Below, piece by piece: positions 1 through 7,319 of a stretch of 39,853 nucleotides of DNA. Under the pieces are notes generated by a model, which did no database searches, was not told the DNA's origin, and saw only the letters and a program-made list of their open reading frames with translations. The translations under genes were made by a program, and so were the position numbers. The DNA is from an uncultured Oscillospiraceae bacterium (lineage in GTDB: Bacteria; Bacillota; Clostridia; Oscillospirales; Oscillospiraceae). The stretch is from contig CAKTKT010000011.1 of assembly GCA_934572325.1 (NCBI GenBank), positions 1 to 39,853 of the forward strand. Reading direction: 5' to 3'. Every line of letters starts with the position of its first letter. The first letter of the stretch is position 1.

Positions 1-290
1 CCGCTTGCGCGGCAACCGCCTGACATGGCGAATAATTTATTCGGCTGATAAAATGAGCTTTTTGCAGAAATACTTTGGTGTATTTCAAAAAAAGCTAATG
101 AAATCAGACGGAAAATTATCCGTTCAGACGCTGACAGCTATTTATTCAGCGGTTACTTAAGCGCTGAAAAGCTGCTCGCGGATGCCCCCAGCACCGGAGC
201 ACCCGCGATGGAAAAAGAGGTATGTAATTAGAATAGTATCGGTTTTATCCGGCGCGGGTACGAAGCCCGCGTCTTTTTTTATATCGCGGC
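1..290. other. AT-rich stretch, no supported gene
   Basis: The first 150 bases are much richer in A and T than the genes that follow. Two plus-strand frames are open for part of the region. One runs from the window edge to a stop at 158-160, the other from 52 to a stop at 229-231 but without a good start codon. Neither product is recognised and neither has a ribosome site. They could be the 3' end of a gene cut by the window edge or a decayed remnant. A plus-strand terminator at 253-280 does suggest that transcription enters from the left. Confidence 0.35.
253..280 (+). terminator. intrinsic terminator
   Basis: A stem of CGCGGG pairing with CCCGCG around a 7-base loop is followed by TCTTTTTTT. 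The T tract makes it work only for plus-strand transcription, so it belongs to something upstream of the window or in its first 250 bases. It does not serve the minus-strand gene that ends at 291. Confidence 0.7.
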
Positions 291-815
291 TTACTTCTTC
301 ATCGCCTTTTTGACAGGTACGGACACAAGCGTGCCCAGCACGCCGCCGATGAGGGCGGTGACAAGCTGCGTCCAGGAGAACATCGCGCTCATGACGGCGA
401 CCTGCTTTTCGGCAAGCCCCAGCACGGGCAGCAGCAGCTTCACGACGATAAGGTACAGCGCCGCGAATTTCAGCACCGCCGCCGCGATCACGGCGGCGCT
501 TTCGCGCAGCCATGCGCGGTCAAGCCTTTTGTATATGAGCGCGTACACGAGCACAAGCACGACGTTGCCTGCGGAGATCGCGGGAACGATCTGAATGAGC
601 ACGGGACCCACGCCGAGAAGAAACGCCGCGAACGGGGAGATCAGCGCGACGGTGACGCCGCACCACAGCCCGCCGCACAGCGCCGCCACAACGAGCACCA
701 TGTTCACGCACGAGCCGGTGACGAGCTGCCCCAAGGGCTTCGTGACAAGCTGGAGCGCGACGAGCACGGCGATCATGACCGCCGTGCGGCACAGCCAGAG
801 GGTTTTTTTACTCAT
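291..815 (-). CDS. small ECF-type membrane protein (probable S component)
   Basis: This 174-residue, very hydrophobic protein has about five or six membrane segments and a basic C-terminus (PVKKAMKK). Its size and layout fit the substrate-binding S components of ECF vitamin or cofactor transporters. No family-specific motif reveals the substrate. The ATG at 813-815 follows a GGGGAGGAGCC ribosome site, and a longer upstream reading frame is only a run-in inside the hydrogenase gene. The start overlaps the hydrogenase stop by eight bases, so the two are translationally coupled. The ECF energising subunits are not in this window. Supply of a cofactor or metal linked to the hydrogenase is possible but is inference from position only. 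Confidence 0.7.
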   Translation of the reverse strand: MSKKTLWLCRTAVMIAVLVALQLVTKPLGQLVTGSCVNMVLVVAALCGGLWCGVTVALISPFAAFLLGVGPVLIQIVPAISAGNVVLVLVYALIYKRLDRAWLRESAAVIAAAVLKFAALYLIVVKLLLPVLGLAEKQVAVMSAMFSWTQLVTALIGGVLGTLVSVPVKKAMKK

Positions 816-2259
816 GGCTCCTCCCCTCTCCTGAGACTGTCGAGTCAAATTCGTGCGCGGCGATGTCGAGCGAGTCCTTGATGCTCTGCACCTGCGCCCT
901 CTTGCTGAACGAATCGACCTTGACGCGGTTTGCCTCGCTGTGCACCATGTTGCCCGCGCCGTTGACGCAGCCGCCCATGCACGCCATGCCCTCGACAAAG
1001 TTCGCGTCGAGCTTGCCCTTGGACGCCTTCAGCAGCGCCGCGCGGCACTCCTCGATGCCGTCGCAGCTCAGCGGCTTGAGAGCGAAGTCGCTCCCCTGCT
1101 CGCGCAGAGCCTCCGCCGCCGCCGCGGCGAGCCCGCCGCAGTGCGCGAAGCTGCGCCCGAAGCCGGAGGCGTCGCTCAGCTCGCTCTCCTCCATGGAGGC
1201 AATGTCCAGCTCGCGGCTGTCGAGCATTGCCTGAAGCTCTTCAAACGTGAGGACGCAGTCAACATATTTATGCACCTCGGGCTGCTGAAGCTCCGCCTTT
1301 TTGGCGGTGCACGGACCGATGAACACGGTCTTTGCGTCGGGGTCAAGCTCCTTGATGCGCTTGGCGATAGTCGCCATGGGAGACATATTGTGGGAGACGT
1401 TTCCGGCAAGCTCCGGAAACTGCTTTTTCACGAGGCTGACGAACGCGGGGCAGCAGGAGCTGGTCAGAAAGCCGCGCTCGGCAAGCTCCGCCGCCTCGGC
1501 ATAGGCGACCATGTCCGCGCCCAGTGCCGCCTCCACGACCTTGTGGAAGCCGAGCGCCTTTATGCCGGTGATGACCTGCCCGGGCTTGGCATAGGTGAAC
1601 TGGCTGACGATGGCGGGCGCGACGATGGCGTACACCCGCTCGCTCAATCGGAGCATTTTTATCGCGTCGAGGATGAAGGATTTATCCGACACCGCGCCCC
1701 ACGGGCACTGGTACACACACGCGCCGCAGGAGACGCATTTGCCGTTGTCTATCTTGACCGTGCCGTCCTCGTTCATGGAGATCGCGCCAATCTTGCAGGC
1801 GTTCTGGCACGGGCGCTTGCGGTTGTATATCGCGCCGTAGGGGCACGCCTTGGCGCACAGCCCGCAGTTGACGCACTTGGACTTGTCGATGTGCGCATGG
1901 TGGAGCTCATCATGCGTTATCGCGCCGCGGCGGCAGACGTCCTCGCAGCGGTGGGCAAGGCAGCCGCGGCACACGTCCGTGACGGTGTAGCCGCCGGTCG
2001 GGCAGTCGTCGCAGGCAATGTCGATGGCTTCTATGACGTTGGGGTTGTTCTTATCTCCGCCGGCGGCGAGCTTCACGCGCTCCGCCAGTATGGCGCGCTC
2101 CTTGTATACGCAGCAGCGCATACTCGGCGTCTTGCCGGGGATTATCTCCTTGGGGATGTCCAGAAACGCGGTGTAAAAATCCCCGTCCCATGCGTGCTTT
2201 GCGACGGTGCGCAGGACCTTGTATTTCAGGTGTTGGACTTTGGTATCAAATTTGTACAT
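808..2259 (-). CDS. monomeric [FeFe] hydrogenase, group B type
   Basis: The 483-residue protein catalyses reversible proton reduction to H2, most likely with ferredoxin as electron partner in the cytoplasm. The H-cluster signatures are all present: TSSCCPAF (residues 266-273), IGPCTAKKAE (314-323) and ACMGGC (426-431), giving ligands C270 (or 269), C317, C427 and C431. Upstream lies a ferredoxin-like domain with CxxCxxCxxxC clusters at 129-139 and 175-185, plus further cysteines at 83-109 and 151-155. The GPC form of the second motif and the N-terminal cysteine arrangement fit the group B (B1/B3) hydrogenases known in anaerobic Firmicutes. The ATG follows AGGAGGA. No maturase genes (hydE, hydF, hydG) are in the window. 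The LysR gene lies just upstream on the same strand. Confidence 0.9.
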   Translation of the reverse strand: MYKFDTKVQHLKYKVLRTVAKHAWDGDFYTAFLDIPKEIIPGKTPSMRCCVYKERAILAERVKLAAGGDKNNPNVIEAIDIACDDCPTGGYTVTDVCRGCLAHRCEDVCRRGAITHDELHHAHIDKSKCVNCGLCAKACPYGAIYNRKRPCQNACKIGAISMNEDGTVKIDNGKCVSCGACVYQCPWGAVSDKSFILDAIKMLRLSERVYAIVAPAIVSQFTYAKPGQVITGIKALGFHKVVEAALGADMVAYAEAAELAERGFLTSSCCPAFVSLVKKQFPELAGNVSHNMSPMATIAKRIKELDPDAKTVFIGPCTAKKAELQQPEVHKYVDCVLTFEELQAMLDSRELDIASMEESELSDASGFGRSFAHCGGLAAAAAEALREQGSDFALKPLSCDGIEECRAALLKASKGKLDANFVEGMACMGGCVNGAGNMVHSEANRVKVDSFSKRAQVQSIKDSLDIAAHEFDSTVSGEGRSHE

Positions 2260-2285
2260 AACACTTCCTCCTGCCGCATCTATAC

Positions 2286-2330
2286 ATTTCCCTTGGGAGT
2301 ATAATAGCTTGGTTATCCCTGCTTGGGAAA
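2286..2330 (-). promoter_or_regulatory. possible hydrogenase control region with two dyads
   Basis: Between the LysR gene and the hydrogenase start are two TCCC...GGGA dyads, TCCCTTGGGA (2289-2298) and TCCCTGCTTGGGA (2316-2328). On the minus strand they bracket a -10-like TATTATACT. No good -35 hexamer is present at the expected distance, which is typical of activator-dependent promoters. Binding by the neighbouring LysR protein is an inference. Confidence 0.35.
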
Positions 2331-2373
2331 TACATATTATGTAACGTGGTATGTAAATTTTATATACCGGCGC

Positions 2374-3312
2374 TCACAGCGACGGCAGGCGCATTATGTC
2401 GTGCTCCACATCAAGCAGGCTGTTCATGAAATCCTGCTCGAACGCCGTGGCATGGCGGAAGCGGCGGGTTATCAGCACATCCTCAAAAAGCCCTGTCTCG
2501 TTCTCGCTCAGCGGGATCTGGACAAGGTCGTTCACCGCAAGAATGTCCGGCGGCAGGGGCGAGACGAGCATGAACGTGTCCGGCACGTTGCGCAGAAAGT
2601 CAAACTGGCTGCCGCGCTCAAAAAGCGTGATGGATTTTTGATATACCCCGGTCTTATAGAGCTGATTCGTCCACTTGTCGGAGAAATTTACGGAATAATT
2701 ATCCCCGTGGACGAGGGCGGTATGCTCCGCCAGCTCCGCCATGCTGACGCTCTCGTGTGCGGCGAGCGCGTGACCGCGGCTCATGACCGCGACAAAGCGG
2801 AACGTGAGTATCTCCTGCGCCTTGAGCTGCTTTTCCGCAAGCTGCTTTTTATAGCTTGCCGCGAACTCGACAGGCAGGCGTATCACGCCGAGATCGTACC
2901 CCAGCGCGGAGACGCAGTTGATAATGTCCTGATTGTTCGTTTCCTTATACGTGACGTTCAGCGCTTCCCCGCCGTGGCGCGCGAGCGCGAGGGAGAACGC
3001 ATACGCCAGATAGCTCGCGCGCGGCACCGCAATGCGGAAGACAAGGCGCTCGCTGCAGCCGTTTTTAAACGCCTGCTCGAACTCGTCATTGCGCCCTACA
3101 AGGCGCTCCGCCTCGGTGAGGAACGCCGTGCCCTCGTTTGTCACCTCCACGCCGGAGGCGGTGCGGGAGAAGAGCGTGATGTTGAACTCCTCCTCCAGCG
3201 CTTTTATGACGCGGCTGAGATTCGGCTGGTTCATGTACAGCCGCTCCGCCGCGCGGCTGATAGATCCGCAGCGCCATACCTCGATGGCGCATCTGAGCTG
3301 CTGAATATTCAT
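2374..3312 (-). CDS. LysR-family transcriptional regulator
   Basis: This 312-residue protein has an N-terminal winged helix-turn-helix (about residues 2-60, with SISRAAERLYMNQPNLSRVI as the HTH core and the conserved LFSR wing). An effector-binding domain of the periplasmic-binding-protein fold follows from about residue 90. Its length is normal for the family. The ATG at 3310-3312 follows AGAAGGAGAGG. The gene reads toward the hydrogenase 115 bases downstream on the same strand, so it may control that gene or be co-transcribed with it. The effector cannot be told from sequence. Confidence 0.92.
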   Translation of the reverse strand: MNIQQLRCAIEVWRCGSISRAAERLYMNQPNLSRVIKALEEEFNITLFSRTASGVEVTNEGTAFLTEAERLVGRNDEFEQAFKNGCSERLVFRIAVPRASYLAYAFSLALARHGGEALNVTYKETNNQDIINCVSALGYDLGVIRLPVEFAASYKKQLAEKQLKAQEILTFRFVAVMSRGHALAAHESVSMAELAEHTALVHGDNYSVNFSDKWTNQLYKTGVYQKSITLFERGSQFDFLRNVPDTFMLVSPLPPDILAVNDLVQIPLSENETGLFEDVLITRRFRHATAFEQDFMNSLLDVEHDIMRLPSL

Positions 3313-3356
3313 AGTGACCTCTCCTTCTGTTCTTCCGTGCGGATTTTATATGCTGT

Positions 3357-3385
3357 ATGCTAACATATATCCCCCGTATTGTCAA
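3357..3385 (-). promoter_or_regulatory. promoter of the LysR gene
   Basis: On the minus strand TTGACA (3385-3380) and TAGCAT (3362-3357) are separated by 17 bases, about 45 bases upstream of the LysR start codon. Confidence 0.6.
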
Positions 3386-3390
3386 TTCCG

Positions 3391-3407
3391 TGACAATATT
3401 CTTGTCA
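3391..3407. promoter_or_regulatory. perfect dyad upstream of the LysR promoter
   Basis: TGACAATATTCTTGTCA is a perfect 6-5-6 inverted repeat placed just upstream of the LysR gene's -35 box. It has the spacing of a LysR-type T-N11-A site and sits in the usual place for autoregulation. It also lies about 45 bases upstream of the -35 of the oppositely oriented polymerase operon. The assignment to LysR is inference. Confidence 0.45.
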
Positions 3408-3452
3408 AAATTTTATGCCGCCGAGCGTTCGCCGTTTAAGATATTTTGCCTC

Positions 3453-3481
3453 TTGATTTTATCTTATTGAGATATTATAAT
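3453..3481 (+). promoter_or_regulatory. promoter of the Y-polymerase operon
   Basis: TTGATT (3453-3458) and TATAAT (3476-3481) are 17 bases apart. The spacer contains ATCTTATTGAGAT, a small dyad (ATCT...AGAT) that would be a natural operator for the S24 repressor encoded by the third gene. No Firmicute LexA box (CGAAC-N4-GTTCG) is present. Confidence 0.65.
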
Positions 3482-3510
3482 ACAATTATCTATCCGGCAA
3501 GGAGATGCTC

Positions 3511-4788
3511 ATGATGGCGGCAGGCAGCGGCGGGAAAAAGACATATATGTGCTTCGATCTGAAATCGTTCTTCGCGTCGGTGGAGTGTGTGGAGCGCGGG
3601 CTTGACCCGTTCACCGCAAACCTCATCGTCGCCGACCCGTCGCGCGGCGAGAGGACGATATGCCTCGCGGCGACGCCCGCGATAAAGGCACAGGGTGCGA
3701 AGAGCCGCGGGCGCGTGTACGAGATACCGCGAGGGGTGGAGTACATCACGGCGCCGCCGCGTATGCAGCTTTACATCGATTACTCCGCGCGGGTGTACGG
3801 CGTATATCTGCGCTATGCCGCCAAGGAGGACATACATATATACTCCATCGACGAGATATTCATGGACGCAACAGCGTACATGGGCGCGCGCGGCATGACC
3901 CCGACGGAGTTCGCGCGCGCCGTGATGCGCGACGTGTACGCAGAGACGGGGCTGACCGCGACCTGCGGCATAGGACCAAACCTGTATCTGGCAAAGCTCG
4001 CGCTGGACATCATCTCCAAGCACTCGCCGGAGTTTATTGGCGTACTGACGGAGGATAGCTACCGCGAGACGCTGTGGGATCACACGCCCCTGACGGACTT
4101 CTGGCACATCAACGTCGGCACGGTCGGGCGGCTGGCGCGTCTCGGCATACGCACGATGCGCGAGATCACGCAGACGGACGAGGCGATATTGTACAAAACC
4201 TTCGGCGTGGACGCACAGCTTCTCATCGACCATGCATGGGGGCGCGAGAGCGTCGGCATAGCCGACATTAAAAGCTACTCTCCGCACAGCAGCTCTCTCT
4301 CCACGGGGCAGGTGCTGCACTGCGGGTACGATGCTGCGGGCGCACGGCTGCTGATGCTGGAGATGGCGGAGGTGCTGAGTCTGGAGCTTGTGAAGCTGGG
4401 CGTGGCGGCGGGATCGGTCACGCTGTCGCTGGGGTACTCGTTCTCCGCCAACGTGCCGCCCGCGCGCGGCAGCATGACGCTGGAAAAGCCGACAAGCTCG
4501 ACAAAAAAGCTGATGGAATACACGGGGGAGCTGTATGACCGCGTCGCCGTGCGGTGCGCGGACGTGTTCCGGCTGAACATCTGCTTCGGGAAGCTGACGC
4601 GCCAGGAGCATCTGCAATACGATATGTTCTCCGCGACGGAGGCGCAGGAGCGCGAGAGGCGGCTTCAGCGCGCGGTGATAGACATCAAGGCAAAGTACGG
4701 CAAGAACGGGATATTCAAGGGCTTCAACCTGCTTGAGGGCGCAAAGACTCTTGAGCGCAACGCGCAGATAGGAGGGCACAGGGCATGA
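3511..4788 (+). CDS. Y-family (UmuC/ImpB-like) translesion DNA polymerase
   Basis: This error-prone polymerase of 425 residues copies past damaged bases. The N-terminal palm signature CFDLKSFFASVEC (about residues 12-24) and the catalytic SIDEIFMD are intact, followed by the TCGIGPNLYLAKLALD finger region and a C-terminal little-finger domain. The DLKSF form resembles the UmuC/YqjW/UvrX branch rather than DinB. I chose the ATG at 3511 because AAGGAG (3499-3504) lies six bases before it; an in-frame ATG at 3505 abuts that site and is too close. The stop overlaps the next gene as ATGA. Grouping with YolD and an S24 repressor points to damage-inducible expression. Confidence 0.9.
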   Translation: MMAAGSGGKKTYMCFDLKSFFASVECVERGLDPFTANLIVADPSRGERTICLAATPAIKAQGAKSRGRVYEIPRGVEYITAPPRMQLYIDYSARVYGVYLRYAAKEDIHIYSIDEIFMDATAYMGARGMTPTEFARAVMRDVYAETGLTATCGIGPNLYLAKLALDIISKHSPEFIGVLTEDSYRETLWDHTPLTDFWHINVGTVGRLARLGIRTMREITQTDEAILYKTFGVDAQLLIDHAWGRESVGIADIKSYSPHSSSLSTGQVLHCGYDAAGARLLMLEMAEVLSLELVKLGVAAGSVTLSLGYSFSANVPPARGSMTLEKPTSSTKKLMEYTGELYDRVAVRCADVFRLNICFGKLTRQEHLQYDMFSATEAQERERRLQRAVIDIKAKYGKNGIFKGFNLLEGAKTLERNAQIGGHRA

Positions 4789-5102
4789 TGACGAACGCAG
4801 AACGCGCCAAGCAGTTCATGGCATTTTCCCCGCTGAAGGGGCTGGACAAGGCGCTTCTGGCGCAGGAGCAGCCGCGCGAGGGGCGGGTATATCTCGGCGA
4901 GGACGCACAGCAGGATCTGAACGCGAAGCTGCAAAGCCTAGAGCCGGGCGACTGCGTGACGGCGGAATACTACCACGGCGGGCGGTACGTCCACACGAGC
5001 GGCACAGTGACAAAAATAGACATGACCGTGCGCCGCCTCATTCTGGGTGAAGTGCGCATCCCGCTGGACGATCTGAAAAACATCGAGAGGGAGGATATAT
5101 GA
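4785..5102 (+). CDS. YolD-like protein
   Basis: This small 105-residue protein begins with the family's typical RAKQFMAFSPLKGLDKAL segment and ends in a compact beta-rich part (SGTVTKIDMTVRRLIL, then IPLDDLKNIE). YolD-like proteins are commonly encoded beside Y-family polymerases in Firmicutes (for example YqjX with YqjW in Bacillus). They are thought to assist or regulate them, but the biochemical role is not settled. It is coupled by ATGA overlaps to the polymerase before it and the S24 repressor after it, so the three products are probably made in fixed proportion. Confidence 0.82.
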   Translation: MMTNAERAKQFMAFSPLKGLDKALLAQEQPREGRVYLGEDAQQDLNAKLQSLEPGDCVTAEYYHGGRYVHTSGTVTKIDMTVRRLILGEVRIPLDDLKNIEREDI

Positions 5103-5806
5103 GCATGGATATAGGAAGGACGATAAGCAAGGCGCGGCACGCCGCCGGATTGAGCCAATCCGGGCTTGCCGCGCGGCTGACGATGCTGGGCGTTGACGTG
5201 ACGAATCAGGCGGTATGCAAGTGGGAAAACGGCGCGACGCTGCCCAACGCGCGGCAGTTCATCATACTCTGCGCCGCGCTGGGGATAGACGACGTGCTGG
5301 GCGAATTTACAAACGGCAAATACGGCGCATACGCAGGACTTGACGCCGCTGGGCGCACAAAGCTCGCGGAATACCGCTCCCTTTTGATAGACAGCGGGCG
5401 GTACAGCCCGCTGCCGCGCGCAAAGCGCGGCGGCGATGACGCTGTGCGCTCCCTGCCGCTTTACTCGCTGGCAGTCTCCGCGGGAACGGGGCAGTTTCTC
5501 GACGGGGAGAATTACGAGATGGTGGAGGTCGGCGCGGAGGTGCCGGAGGGGGCGAACTTCGGCGTGCGCGTCGCGGGCGACAGCATGGAGCCGCGCTATC
5601 ACGACGGCGAGGTCATATGGGTGCGCCAACAGCGCAGTCTCATGACCGGCGAGATCGGCATATTCCTCTACGACGGCTGCGCCTACCTCAAGGAGCTTGC
5701 CGCCGGAAAGGACACGCTGATGCTCCGCTCGCTCAATCCCGACTACAAGGACATCGTCATCTCGCCGGAGCTGCCGCTGAGGGTGCTGGGAAAGGTGCTG
5801 AGCTGA
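5099..5806 (+). CDS. XRE-family repressor with S24 (LexA/UmuD-like) self-cleavage domain
   Basis: Residues 4-60 form a lambda-repressor-type helix-turn-helix (ISKARHAAGLSQSGLA, then NQAVCKWENG). Residues about 118-233 are an S24 peptidase domain. Everything needed for RecA-stimulated self-cleavage is visible: an Ala-Gly site in AVSAGTG (A128-G129), the serine in GDSM (S162) and the lysine in AYLKEL (K198). The spacings of 34 and 36 residues are close to those of LexA and UmuD. The protein probably represses its own operon until DNA damage. A second UmuD-like role with the polymerase is possible because no separate umuD is present. The start overlaps the YolD stop as ATGA and follows GAGGGAGG. 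Confidence 0.88.
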   Translation: MSMDIGRTISKARHAAGLSQSGLAARLTMLGVDVTNQAVCKWENGATLPNARQFIILCAALGIDDVLGEFTNGKYGAYAGLDAAGRTKLAEYRSLLIDSGRYSPLPRAKRGGDDAVRSLPLYSLAVSAGTGQFLDGENYEMVEVGAEVPEGANFGVRVAGDSMEPRYHDGEVIWVRQQRSLMTGEIGIFLYDGCAYLKELAAGKDTLMLRSLNPDYKDIVISPELPLRVLGKVLS

Positions 5807-5838
5807 GGCGGACACAATAATAATTAACGCCGAGTTAC

Positions 5839-5867
5839 TTGACAATATGCGCGAGAGAGCGTACCAT
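5839..5867 (+). promoter_or_regulatory. candidate promoter for the lyxose isomerase-like gene
   Basis: TTGACA (5839-5844) is followed after 17 bases by TACCAT (5862-5867), a weak -10. It lies about 50 bases before the start codon at 5919. Confidence 0.45.
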
Positions 5868-5918
5868 TACCATTAGATAATAGGCTCAAATGACCATCAT
5901 GACCGGAGGGACAACCGC

Positions 5919-6605
5919 ATGAAACGCAGCGAGATAAACGCCGCCCTGCGCGAGCTGGAGCAGGCGGCAATGCAGCACGGGTTCAATCTGCCGCCGTTCT
6001 GCAGCTTCACGCCGGAGGAGTGGGCGGAAAAAGGGCACGAGTACGACGAGATACGCGACAATATGCTCGGCTGGGACATCACGGACTACGGTCTGGGCGA
6101 CTTTGACAGGGTCGGCTTCTCGCTGATAACGCTGAGAAACGGCAACCTCAAAATGCGCGAGAGGTACACGAAAACCTACGCGGAGAAGCTGCTGTACCTG
6201 CGCGAGGGGCAGTACTCCCCCATGCACTTCCACTGGTCGAAAATGGAGGACATCATCAACCGCGGCGGCGGAAACGTGCTCATCCGCGTGTATAACTCCC
6301 TCCCCGACGAGCAGATAGATAAGCTGACGGACGTGGAGATCCATGTTGACGGGCGGGCGATGAGCGTTCCGGCGGGAGCGCAGGTGCGCCTGACCCCGGG
6401 CGAGAGCATCACGATCTACCCCTATATGTACCATGATTTCGAGGTCGAGGCATGCTCGGGCGCGGTGCTGCTGGGCGAGGTGAGCCAGTGCAACGACGAC
6501 AACGCCGACAACCGCTTCAATCCGCCCGTGGGGCGCTTCCCCACGATAGAGGAGGACGAAGCGCCCTACCGCCTGCTCTGCTGCGAATACCCCGTGGCGC
6601 GGTAA
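5919..6605 (+). CDS. D-lyxose/D-mannose isomerase-like cupin
   Basis: The 228-residue protein matches the D-lyxose ketol-isomerase family (E. coli YdaE type), which interconverts D-lyxose and D-xylulose, often also D-mannose and D-fructose, in the cytoplasm. The cupin metal ligands are visible as HFHWSKME (H103, H105, E110) and the histidine of YMYHDF (H172). The flanking GEVSQCNDDNADNRF segment is also typical. The ATG follows ACCGGAGGGACAACCGC. No sugar transporter or kinase lies nearby, so the substrate in this organism is open; it stands alone between the repressor and sigma-H. Confidence 0.85.
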   Translation: MKRSEINAALRELEQAAMQHGFNLPPFCSFTPEEWAEKGHEYDEIRDNMLGWDITDYGLGDFDRVGFSLITLRNGNLKMRERYTKTYAEKLLYLREGQYSPMHFHWSKMEDIINRGGGNVLIRVYNSLPDEQIDKLTDVEIHVDGRAMSVPAGAQVRLTPGESITIYPYMYHDFEVEACSGAVLLGEVSQCNDDNADNRFNPPVGRFPTIEEDEAPYRLLCCEYPVAR

Positions 6606-6638
6606 CAGCGCGCGATCCGATGCGAAAGGAGGCGGCGC

Positions 6639-7250
6639 ATGACGCCTGACTACACGAAAATGCGCGACGATGAGCTGCTGGAGCTGTTCCACGGCGGCAA
6701 CGGCGAGGCGGGCAGCGAGCTTGCCGTGCGCTACCGCCCGCTGATAAAGCGCTGCACCCGCCCGTACTTTCTTGTCGGCGGCGACAGCGAGGATCTCATA
6801 CAGGAGGGCATGATCGGGCTTGTCAGCTCCATGCAGAGCTACCGCCCCGACAGCGAGGCGAGCTTCAAGTCCTACGCCGAGGTCTGCATACGCCGCCGCA
6901 TACTCTCGGCAATAAAGGCGGCGTCGCGCTTCAAGCATATGCCGCTGAACTACCGCCTGTCGCTGGAGGAGCTTTACGGCAAGGACGGCGAGGCGCTGGG
7001 TGCGCTCGCCGAGGAGTACGCCCGCACGCCTGAGGAGCTCGTGATAGAGCAGGAGAACAAAAACGACCTATATATGCTCGCCCGCTCGCTGCTCTCCCCG
7101 CTTGAAAAGCGGGTGCTGGCGGGGTATCTGGACGGGGCGAGCTATGAGGAGATAGCCGCGCGCTGCCGCAAGCCCGTGAAGTCCGTGGACTCCGCCTTGC
7201 AGCGGATAAAGCGCAAGCTCAGCCGCGCGATGGACGGGCGCGGCGCATAA
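6639..7250 (+). CDS. sigH: RNA polymerase sigma factor SigH (Spo0H)
   Basis: This 203-residue sigma-70 family factor closely follows Bacillus SigH. Region 2 has YFLVGGDSEDLIQEGMIGL (Spo0H: YFLVGADREDIVQEGMIGL), then SFKSYAEVCIRRRILSAIK and KHMPLNY. Region 4 has PLEKRVLAGYLDGASYEEIA and VKSVDSALQRIKRKL. In endospore formers SigH drives early sporulation and post-exponential genes. The ATG follows AAAGGAGG. It is usually encoded next to the rplK/secE cluster; here it sits between a cupin isomerase and an oxidoreductase, so the context is not the classic one. Confidence 0.88.
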   Translation: MTPDYTKMRDDELLELFHGGNGEAGSELAVRYRPLIKRCTRPYFLVGGDSEDLIQEGMIGLVSSMQSYRPDSEASFKSYAEVCIRRRILSAIKAASRFKHMPLNYRLSLEELYGKDGEALGALAEEYARTPEELVIEQENKNDLYMLARSLLSPLEKRVLAGYLDGASYEEIAARCRKPVKSVDSALQRIKRKLSRAMDGRGA

Positions 7251-7254
7251 TGTA

Positions 7255-7283
7255 TTTACAAAAACGACGATTTGTGCTATAAT
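7255..7283 (+). promoter_or_regulatory. strong promoter for the AKR-apbE-recG operon
   Basis: TTTACA (7255-7260) and a perfect TATAAT (7278-7283) are separated by 17 bases, with TGC just before the -10 (extended -10). It begins four bases after the sigH stop codon. Confidence 0.8.
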
Positions 7284-7319
7284 GCAATGATTTAATAATG
7301 AAAACCGGAGGGTATGACC

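Noticed and set aside
2..231. Partial gene at the left edge in either of two plus-strand frames
   Set aside because: Both frames are short, AT-rich, lack a ribosome site and give unrecognised products; reported only as an unresolved stretch.
853..2304. 483-codon open frame opposite the hydrogenase gene
   Set aside because: It mirrors the hydrogenase in another frame, has no recognisable motif and no ribosome site.
3415..3440. Possible LexA (SOS) box upstream of the polymerase operon (CCGAGCGTTCG)
   Set aside because: The right half GTTCG is present but the left half does not match CGAAC at the required spacing.
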